From Owenia fusiformis (lineage: Eukaryota > Annelida > Polychaeta > Sabellida > Oweniidae): a DNA stretch of 64,000 bases. Position 1 is the first letter of the stretch. Every line of letters begins with the position of its first letter. The stretch spans positions 44,283,885-44,347,884 of the forward strand of contig CAIIXF020000001.1 of the NCBI GenBank assembly GCA_903813345.2, written 5' to 3'. Below the pieces are notes generated by a model. It saw only the letters and a program-made list of their open reading frames with translations, made no database searches and was not told the origin of the DNA. Of the stretch, positions 54,289 through 64,000 are shown in pieces. A program made the position numbers and the translations under genes.

Positions 54289-57200
54289 CCCACGCTTGAA
54301 ATGTTACTAATTAGTGTTTTATCTAGTCTGAAAGATTCAGTCTACGATGAGAATCATGATATTACAGTCGGGATGGATATCCCATTAACCAATCTGCTAA
54401 ACTCAAGCGCACATATGACTCTGATCTTTGAACCCTCTACAGCTGAGTGAATAAAGGTGATTCTAATCAGTCCATGCATCTATTTCATCTTGATTGTGCA
54501 ATCGGATGTGCTTAAATTTAAACAAGGAAGCAGAGTGTCTTTGGCTGTCTGTCTACCATCTTTCTGCTAATGAGAGAATATGTGGTTTCAAAAGTTAAAT
54601 CACACCTTAATGCATTGATATCACATGACCAGTGAATGTTTCAGAGAAAAAATAAAGTTACATCTTACAAAGTAGATGAAAGTAGATTTAGATTGACTGT
54701 ATAACTTGAAAGTCTTGCGTTACATTAAATTCTGAATTCAAAATAGAAGTACCTACTACATATGGAATTTTGATTTTGAAATTCTTTTGAATTAAGGACT
54801 TGATCATGATATTGTATAGAATTTTAATTGGTCAAAAGTATCTTTTATGCAGTCAAGCTTGAATAGTTGATATCTATCCAATCTTATATTGATAAATCTT
54901 ACTGTTCAAATATATATTGGAATAGTAATTTTGGTGGAAATTGTATTTTTCATTGATTTTCATTACATGTATTCAGTTCCCTCAAATTCTTTAATGTCAA
55001 CAATAGAATCATTCATTCGCAAGGTATAAAATTTATAGAGATAAATCTTACTAATAATGCAAGTATATTGCAATAGTAATTTTGGTGGAAATAGTAGTTT
55101 TCATTGATTTTCATTACATGTACTGTACTCAGTTAGCAACTTGCTTAATAGTAATGAATTATTTTTAAAAGATCATGCCAATGGAACACTTATCCAACTG
55201 ACTGAAAGAGAAATATGTTTGACTACCTCTTAGGGAAGGGAACATATGTTACTAGTCTTTGAAATGAAAATGAAATCTAGGATGCAGTGTGTCTCAGGGT
55301 TTCTTCTCTGTACTAATTGTGTTTTTCCTATATGCCTTTATAGTTCTTCCCCAATCTGCTATCGGATCACTTATTGTTTGTTGAATCAGAGACAATTGGT
55401 TGAGTATATAAATACTATAGACTACTTTATCTAGTCGTACATTTTTATAGGACAGCTATTCAAAGTTTGAAGAGTTGTACGTTTTATCCAGACTTGGAGT
55501 ACAGACACAGGAATGTCCATTGTAAATTGAGAGAACAGTAAAACCAGTCTAATCCAAACACTTCTTTGATCGGCTAAAAGTGTTCAGATTGTTAGATGTT
55601 CCCATTTCAGGGATTACATAACTTTAAATTGCAAAAATGAAAATTTAGAATGGGTGTGGTAAATTGAACAATAAACATGCTTTAATTTGTTCCCATAAGA
55701 TTGATAAAAAACGTGAATATTATTTTTAGTTCATCTACTGTAAAACAGATTTCAGTTATTGATGAGTCTGTACACTGAATACAACAGATCCTCACCTAGT
55801 TGAACCAAAGAAATTCTAGTTAATTATTTGATTTAATCAAAGTGATATACATGTATTTGTCTAAATGAAAAAAATTATCTCTAAGATCTTAGCTGATGAT
55901 ACTATATTGCAGTTGGCAGCTGAATTTTCTCTGTGCATTGCGTTAGACTACTTATTTTAATACACATATAGTTAGTCTCTTTAAATTTTAAGATCTTTTC
56001 CATTTGATGTCATGAGATGATTATTTGAGATAAGGTACATAACACATTGGTTTGTCAATTTAAAATACTGCATGCAATTGTGTCACCCTCTTTCTCTATG
56101 ATTCTGTATTTGTTAACTAATTAAAAGTCTCTAGATAGATGTAGCTCTTGTTTATAATTGAAAAAATTACAAAATGTATTATCAATCTCCAATTCACATA
56201 TTGTCAAGATCTGATCAGATGGCGTAAAACATGATCATTCATTTCTTATACATTAAATTTGTTTGTATTTTATTTGAATTTGAATGTGTTCTGAGATGGT
56301 AATAGTAATTAGGTTTAACAATCTAAACTGTGCATGAAATAATAATACATTCTGAAGAGTTAATGTCCATTTGGTGCCAACGTGGGTCTATTGTACACAT
56401 CATTGGATATTTCAATTGTGCACAATATTGTGTCTATATATTGTACTATATTCTCTTTATCACAACTTGTTCTCCAGTAAGGGGCTCTTATAATGAATAT
56501 ATAAATTATTGTAGAGTATAATACACAGTGTAGATAGGATATATCTAGATTTTCATACTGTATGTTTTATACTGTGTACCATCAATTACAGAATAGGTAG
56601 GGGAATAAATTATTTCACATACAAATATCATGAGTTTATTTTATGTTGATCATATCTTATTTACTGGTCTAAGTGAAGGCTATGCAGTTTTAATGTCACC
56701 ACTTGACATCGGTATGGTCTACCAACTTTTTCGTGAGCTGTGTTCGGTGTCTATCATGACAGGTGTGACATTTTGCATATTAATGCCTTGTTTTTATATG
56801 AGGCCTATTGATGTACGGTCTGCTTAAATTCCCTCGCCCTTCTTCAACCTGAGGTTTGAAAAATTATCAAGTAATTTGATTTGTCACCTTCACTTCAAGT
56901 GTCCCGGTATTCAGACCTCGAGGGCAAATAATTAATACAAACAAAACTAACAAGAGGTTTGAAAGATAATTTTGATTTATTTTTAAACCATCAATTAGTG
57001 ATTGATCCATAACTAGGCAAAATAAAATACTTCGGAAACAGGCATGGAAAACTTGAAACCAACATATTGTTTAAACAGCAATTGTAATATACTTTAAATG
57101 GCATATAAAGTTATCAGAAAGCTATTACAAAATTACAAATCAGATCAACACTGGAAATAAATGGATGTTTTGCCTAAAAAAAGATAAACCAATAATCAAA

Positions 57201-58142
57201 AAAATATGGAGTGAAACCAGGGTTGCCAAAATAAGAGAGAAGTATAAACTATTATGTTTCGCGTTTCGGCCCAGAAGTAGCTTCACTCTAAATTCTTTGA
57301 GAATAGAAAAAGTGAAAAATTGTACAAAAATTATGCTGTGTCATTATTCTTTAAAATAAGATCTGAATCAAAAATTAATCTCGAAAAATAATCTCACAGG
57401 CCTTAACACAATTTAACTAAAATTATATCAGTTAAGACACTTAAAATCTTTGATCTAATAAAATCTAAACGCATTCTCAATAACCACATCAAGATTGCTT
57501 TCATTCTGAAGCTAAAAATGATTCATCAAAACCAATGAAACAGATTTAGTAACAAAATGGTTCATTACATTTTTCAAATTCATTTGACTCATAAATACAA
57601 ATTTGATTCATACATACAAAACTATAAAATGTTACATTTCAATTTTGTTCATTTGCTTTTAGTGTGTTTGAAAGAGACATGCTATTTCAGATTTCATCTT
57701 CACATTTGGACAATCAAACTCTGTATTGACAGACCGCAAATCTGTCTCTACACAACCAGAAAACATTTGTTCTATCAATACTTTAAGAGTATACAAGAGT
57801 TTAAAAACATAATAAAAGTACATAAAAAACTTCGTTCCATGAAAACTGTTCACTAAAAGTCCTTTTACTTAATCCATTTACTAAAATTATTAAAATATTC
57901 TGCAGTGTATAATCTGCTAATCAGACTCTCTGGTAGTGTACACAGAGCTTTGTGATCCAAAGTACGAAATCATTGTCCATTTATCATTTCAGGGGTCGGT
58001 ATGTCCAATTAAAAACAAATGCTGAATAAATGACATATGGCTGTTCACTTGGAACCTCAGACAGCCATTGTCCATTCAGCATTGTCTAATAAGTTAGTCA
58101 TTATTTAATCCATTCAGCATTGTCTTATAAGTGAGTCATTAT
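54289..58142. other. Convergent intergenic region: 3' UTRs, no gene seen
   Basis: Between the ends of the ANKRD13C-like (+) and laminin-G/FAMeT (-) genes. AATAAA at 54450-54455 and 54651-54656 could end the former. A short direct repeat ('CATTCAGCATTGTCT...AGTCATTATTTAAT', two copies, about 58068-58148) precedes the stop of the latter. The rest is AT-rich, and no exon, RNA gene or element was recognised. Confidence 0.55.
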
Positions 58143-61100
58143 TTAATTTGTTGGGCAGGAGTTAACCTGTACTTCTCCTGTTGTACTTGCTATCGCCAAA
58201 TTCTGGTTCTTCCTGTTAAGTTTGAGATTGCGAATACATCCTACATATTGCTTGGTTGTATGACGACGTGGGACAAGATCTTCAGCTGTAATGGAATACA
58301 ATAATCATATAGTGAATATCTTCATTTGACTGAACGTTCCGCTATCTTAACACATAACAAATGCTCCGTTCATATGCAAGGAACCCAATGCTACCATCTT
58401 TTCAACAAGAACAAAGTATTAATTTTGGGTTGGAATGATGACTTTGGCATTAGATCTAACCTATCAGACCAAAACAATTAGATACTATAAATGTGATTTA
58501 ATGTGTTCCCAAGACATTCAACTGAGAAAATAAATTTTAGTTCATTAATTATTATTCAGTGTGTCCATAAAGTCTCTTTATAATTAAGTTAAGTCTAGAG
58601 AATTTTTAGATGCCCTGTATATTCTAATGCATACAAACAGAACCAGTAACAAAATAACTGTTGAGAAAAATGATAAATTTTCCTAGACATGTAAGAAAGG
58701 GTGTATATGAATGTATCTCGAAGGTACTATTAAGAGACTAAGTATTTTATTAGAATTATGCCTTAGGAGCCTACCTGGCACTCCACCCAAGTAGAGTGGG
58801 TCATTGGTGTCGGTGGATGACACGCCTGTAAGTCCAATACCCGGTGTGGCACCAGTGCCATCTACAGACAGCGCAACAAGATTCTTTGCTTTCTTCACTT
58901 CGATACTATGCCACATTCCATTACAGAGCAAATTCTTACTAGGTGGATAATAGGTGGCGGTGATTGTACCATTACCATTGTCTGCTTCTGCAGTGATCTA
59001 AAATATGCAAGGACAAATGTATAAGACTTATTGATGTGTTTATTCAAGGTATGAAATTCAATACTTCAAGATTACAATGCAAACAAATATACCACCTGAG
59101 ATGAAAAAAGCATTGTGTTTGAAAAGGTGATCATATTATTCATCTTATACAGAAACTTTGAAATGTGAATACATTGTATCTGCTAATCCTAACACTTTTG
59201 GCTAGTGTCAGTGCAGTTCGGATTAGACAGGTTTTACTGTATATTAGACAGGTTTTACTGTATATTAGACAGGTTTTACTGTATATTAGACAGGTTTTAC
59301 TGTATATTAGACAGGTTTTACTGTATATTAGACAGATTTTACTGTATATTAGACATGCTTTATACCTTAAGTTTTTCATACCAAAAAGAATATTAACATT
59401 TTTACAAATACACAGAAGTAAAAAATTTAAAAAATTGGTACTGATCAATAAGAAATATACTGGGAAGTCACAATAAACATCTGATACAACTGAAATATTT
59501 TAAAAACTAACATTTCCATCAACCAGCTGAATGAGCAGGTAATCGCCCTTGGAGGAGGCTACTGACAGAATGACACCATCTCGAGATCTAGGCTTAATGT
59601 CAACGGTGATATCAAGATCAAGTCCGACTTTGAAGGCATCATCTGTAAAACAGTAAATGAAATAATGCATTATTTCATCAAAATTGTGGAACATAATTTA
59701 TAATTAATACTGCCATACATGTTCTCAAACCTAAACTGTTTCAATGGCGCAAATGCATAATGCAACTTAGTCTAAGATGTCCCTATTATAATTATTTATA
59801 CACATTATGTCCAAATAATACTCACATAATTTAAGATGTCCCCCACTCGCTGGGATAAAGCTGCCAACCTCTACATTCTCACGACATCCCTCAGTGCCAA
59901 CACTAGAAGTAGGCTCACCAAGCAACTTTTTATTTTGAGTGAAATTACGCAAACAGCCAGCAAAACCTTGGTTCGCATCACCCAGGATTCCAATAGCTTT
60001 CTTTGATACTTCAGGTGAAAGACCACCAACATAGAAGGGCCCTGCTCCGATATTGATTGAGCGGGATCTGCCTTGAGAGGCCCCCTCCGCCACCTTCTTG
60101 TCATCCACATAGAGGAATCCTCTGCGCTGATCTCTTTCAATTCTCACCTTGAATAATGAATAGGGAATTTTTATGGGACAAGTCAAATCAATATTTTGTG
60201 ACAAAACTAATGACAAATCATGTGGGAGAAGTAAAGTCAAGTTTTGATACTTGCAGTATATGGAAAATTATTGAATGTTTGATAATGTTACTTCAGTAAA
60301 AATATACAGTACATATACAATGTTATTAGACTATACATGTTTCATAACCATGGGTAAAATTAGCAATAATATATTGTATGTGGCACTATACAAATTACAG
60401 TGCCATAAATACCTTATGCCATTCGCCATCATTGTAAGTATCCTCGCTCTCAATAACGGCTGGTCCACTGCCACAGTTGAAAGCAAAGAGAATCTTTCCA
60501 TTTTGCATGTAAAGAGCAATGTAGTCAATGCTTCTACCATCTACAGCAAAGAAGAGAACCCCTGTGGTGCCAGTGGTGCGCATCTCTACTGTGAAGTTGA
60601 ATCTGGAGACAAACAAAACACCAATGACATTCAGTGGTCAGTGGATAAAGATATACATGAGAGAGTTCTGCTTTGATGCTATGCTTTGGCCTTCACATGA
60701 GCATGCGCAAGTTGGATATTGTATAATAAAATGAGAAACAGCAACTCCATGGAGTATCAAACCATGGATTTTTACAGGGTTCTGAGGCAATGAACCAATG
60801 AAAGATGAACAGGTATTGGCCTTCATAACCTCGCTTGTATATGTGCAAAAGTTTAAACAATGTATAGTATGTACCTTATTTTATAAGAATCGGGTACTGA
60901 TTCGTATTCATGTCGGCTGTCTGCTTGACGTCCAAACCTAGTACCAATGACTACAGCACCCTCTTCAGGCACTGCAGGTACCAATGGTAGAGCACATGTC
61001 TGTTTTCCAATTACTAAAACAAAATGTGTCACTCATGAAAGCAATGGACTAAATAGTAAATACATGTTCGATTATCATTACTGTACATTTTTTTTTCATA

Positions 61101-64000
61101 AATGTGAAACAATAGGTTGATTTTGTGCTGTTATTATATGTCATTAACTATTCTGTCAACAAGAGTGAAGTCTCACACCATTAGGTAATTAGAAAGATAC
61201 AATAAGTTAGAGCACACAAAACACATAAATATAAATTACTGTAGATAAATCATGGTTAAAGAATACATCATAAATAGTGAAATCAGACTTATAATCATAG
61301 AATAGTGAATAAACAATTTTCTATTGAATCATTCTGCAAGATGATACGATAATTGGAATGTGGCTGTATTTTTGTAGCTTTATGTGGCAATTGTGATTTT
61401 GTGTGGCAATATGTGAGTTTGTGTGGCAATGTAGCTTCATGCAACACTGCATTGTTTCATACATATCTACTAGAAAAATAGATAATGAATATTTTTTATA
61501 GAGAATGCAATTTGGTTTCTTCTCTCTGCCAAAATTGGATTCTTAACTAATATTCTATAGCAATACAAAATACCATTCACACATACATGTATATTCATTC
61601 AGACACACACTCATGCTGTGATAATCATTTTTCTATTTTGCTATCGTGCAATATATTGCTACCGGTATATATATTCATGAATTCACCCAAGTCAGTTCAG
61701 AATTATATCACAAAATTCACAAAGTACATAAACATTGTACAAGTACATAAATATTGTAAAAGTCCAATCAGATAAATATTGTACAAGTAATTTAAAATAT
61801 TGTACAAATTCTACTAATAATCCAATATTGTAAGTTCATATGCATATATTGCACTTAGTATTGATCAATGAGTATCAATATTGAACAACAAAATGACGAC
61901 AGTATCGCACATTTTATGTGCGATAAAAATATTCATTTGGGTGTGTGGCTATTACCTGTATCTCTTATTATTATCCAGTTACCAGTCACTCCATCATAGG
62001 TGGATACACCTACATAGTCGGATCTGAATCTACGTGAATCATCATATGTCATGAAGGTATTCCGTCCCACATTGCTACCTTTTCCTACTCTGAAGTTTCC
62101 ACCAGTCCAATCAATCCAGAAATCTCTAAAGTCTGAACCACTCAAAAATCCTGGGGTTCCAACCCTGGCAACCTCGTTACCCTGGTAACCATCTAGGATG
62201 TAGGAGTACTGGTTGTTATCACCTCCAATGATGAACTCGTGTGAAGCATCAGCTTGGTTTCTAGTTGGCGAGAAAAGGACTCTTGCTTGTTCGCCAGCAC
62301 GTACTCGGAATTTGAAAGCGTTGTGGTCACGAACGATGAAGTCATCCACCCAATTGTATTCGTAGCGTGGTGGAGTGATTATCTCTATAAAAGGTGTATC
62401 TGATTGAATTCCTGGTGATAAAGTTAATATCATAACTATTGCTATATCGGTTGCTAGGGAAACTTACCTCCGATAACAGATACAAAGCAAATGTTCTTCT
62501 GAGGCATGTTGGGGCATAATTATAATGAGACAAATTTGGGCACACAGTCATGCTTCAAAACACATCTCTACTTTTATGTCAAGAATGCACGTTGTCATAG
62601 CGCATAATTTGCAAGCAGCATGGTGATCTTATATAATATTCAAATATACCAAATGTGTCTCAGCCAATCAGAACAGAGTATCTGAGAAACATGAAATGCC
62701 TGTCAGTAATGCATTATCGCTAATTGTTGAATGGTTTACACTTTAAAGTGCATTACCACCAATTGTTGAATGGTTTACACTTTAAGTGCATTATCACTAA
62801 TTGTTGAATGGTTTACACTTTTAATTCGATTATCATAAATTGATTTTGCTGAGGAGGGTATATTTGAATTTTCATAGAGAATCCTGTTTCATTCTATATA
62901 ATATTGAAAAATATATACAGAATGATACAGGAATGATACTTAATTAACTACAACTAGTGAGGAAATATAGTACATTACTATGTATAAGGTACATAACATT
63001 TTTGAATAATATATAGCAAAACTGATTACCCAGGATTATTGAACCACAATGTGCAAGTGCATAAACATTGTACAAGTTCTTGTACATTAATATTAAACAT
63101 GTGCATTAATACTGTGCACATCCAAGTGCATTAATATCAGGGTGTGAAAACATGGAAAGTATTTTCATCCAAACAGTATAATTTTATTTGGTAACCCGTA
63201 AACATTCTGTAGTGATTCCATACCTGGTGATACATTCATACTGTTAAAGTACATCAGGGGGCATTCGGTTGTTGACAGCCATTTATCTAGTTTTTCTAGA
63301 TTGTGGGGTTAACTAAAGAAATATTTTGATTTTGAAAAATTTAGGGTGTCAACTTGCTACAATTGAATGTTTCCCCGATGTACTGGGAACAGTATGCATG
63401 TATTGGCAGGTGTGGAAGTACTAGGCAACATTAACAGAAGACCAAATAAATCTACACCTTCCTATTTTTTTTAAATAAAAAATTGTGTTTTCGTAGTGTA
63501 TTTCCTGTTGTATTTGACAAAAATACTCTTCATGTTTCCACCCCCTAAATATTGTCCATGCCAATTGAATTAATATTGTACAAGTCCAAGTGCACATATT
63601 CTTCAACAAAGTACAACTCTTACTACAGTATGCTGAAAAATAAAATCATATCATTTCCATTACCTGTGTCTCTCACTATTATCCAGTTACCAGTCACGCC
63701 ATCATAGGTGGATATACCCACATTGTCGGATCTAAATCTACGTGAATCATCCCATGTCATGAAGATATCCTGGCCAACATTCTGTCCATTTCCTACTCTG
63801 ACGTTTCCACCAGTCCAATCAATCCAGAAATCGTTATAGTCTGAACCACTCAAAATATCTGGGGTTTCAACCCTGACAACCTCGTTACCCCGGTAACCAT
63901 CTAGGATGTAGGAGTACTGGTTGTTATCACCTCCAATAATGAATTCGTGTGAAGCATCAGCTTGGTTTCTAGTTGGTGAGAAAAGGACTCTTGCTTGTTC
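58143..64000 (-). CDS. FAMeT-like plus laminin G domain protein, 3' part
   Basis: Exons 5' to 3': 63664-64000 (runs off the window), 61956-62411, 60875-61013, 60413-60602, 59826-60147, 59512-59642, 58775-58997, 58143-58285. 646 residues, all junctions in phase. The first two exons each encode one FAMeT-like (Methyltransf_FA) domain: FSPTRNQADASHEFIIGGDN, DFWIDWTGG, DDSRRFRSD, STYDGVTGNWII. The third is a linker (TCALPLVPAVPEEG). Two laminin G domains follow: FNFTVEMRTTGTTGVLFFAV to GFAGCLRNF, and LDITVDIKPRSRDGVILSVA to YVGCIRNLKLN, ending NSCPTN as laminin alpha chains do. FAMeT-like domains were named from a crustacean methyltransferase, but in such proteins are probably binding modules. 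The protein is likely extracellular. The N-terminus, and so any signal peptide or further repeats, lies outside the window. Confidence 0.85.
59222..59355. repeat. 21-bp tandem repeat (ATTAGACAGGTTTTACTGTAT)
   Basis: About six near-perfect units of period 21, the last two with single changes. It lies in an intron of the FAMeT/laminin G gene, between exons 58775-58997 and 59512-59642. Period 21 leaves open frames on both strands, which are artefacts. Confidence 0.9.
61014..61955. other. Intron of the FAMeT/laminin G gene
   Basis: No exon was seen. It contains runs of a dispersed word (GTACATAAATATTGTA, ACATTGTACAAGT) at about 61720-61810 that recurs at about 63050-63130 and 63570 in the next intron. 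Confidence 0.45.
62711..62822. repeat. 38-39-bp tandem repeat, three units
   Basis: The unit GCATTATCRCTAATTGTTGA, continuing ATGGTTTACACTTTAAAGT, occurs three times, the last incomplete. It lies in the intron between the two FAMeT-domain exons. Confidence 0.8.

Noticed and set aside
59140-59476. Open frames of about 100 codons with repeated peptides on both strands
   Set aside because: Produced by the 21-bp tandem repeat, whose length is a multiple of three.

Overview
This is nuclear DNA of an invertebrate animal. Genes are split into many short exons with GT/AG introns of 0.1 to 17 kb, the DNA is AT-rich, and introns and spacers are packed with transposable elements. DIRS and LINE retroelements, long foldback (palindromic) elements and a non-coding Helitron-like element, together with exons for fibrinogen-related domains and a domain of the farnesoic-acid-O-methyltransferase-like family (FAMeT, Methyltransf_FA), suit a marine invertebrate such as a mollusc, another lophotrochozoan, a hemichordate or a cephalochordate. 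The species cannot be fixed from sequence alone. No CRISPR array, operon or bacterial feature is present.

Layout. (1) 77-201 (+): last exon of CCT5, the epsilon subunit of the TRiC/CCT chaperonin. (2) About 1.0-7.2 kb: a damaged DIRS-type tyrosine-recombinase retrotransposon, a mini-relative beside it, and outer 19-bp inverted repeats suggesting it sits inside an older element. (3) 8971-19006 (-): complete ten-exon cystathionine gamma-lyase gene, 399 aa, with the PLP lysine and other active-site residues in place. (4) 19313-54288 (+): complete twelve-exon ANKRD13C-like gene, 431 aa, head-to-head with (3) across 306 bp. Its 17-kb intron 3 holds a LINE with an intact 1170-codon ORF2 and several foldback elements. 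Its intron 8 holds a roughly 3.3-kb Helitron/Helentron-like tandem element rich in AGGTCA motifs. (5) 41990-46782 (-): a secreted protein with two fibrinogen-related domains, nested antisense in ANKRD13C intron 5, with two duplicated alternative last exons. (6) 58143-64000 (-): 3' part of a gene whose product has at least two FAMeT-like domains followed by two laminin G domains, open at the right edge.

The most interesting pattern is a set of three foldback elements (15478-16497, 37779-39092, 45819-46446) without sequence similarity to each other. All have CAC...GTG ends, exact 5-bp target duplications, and a private GC-rich motif near each end that recurs at the inner end of the arms. A second group (22308-22907, 29758-30268) has TTAA duplications. 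The genes themselves are not an obvious pathway. They are housekeeping (chaperonin, cysteine/H2S metabolism, ER chaperone) interleaved with lineage-expanded secreted recognition or matrix proteins.

Exon limits were set by reading splice signals and checking that reading phase closes across every junction. All four multi-exon models add up to a whole number of codons. Untranslated exons and transcription starts were not determined.
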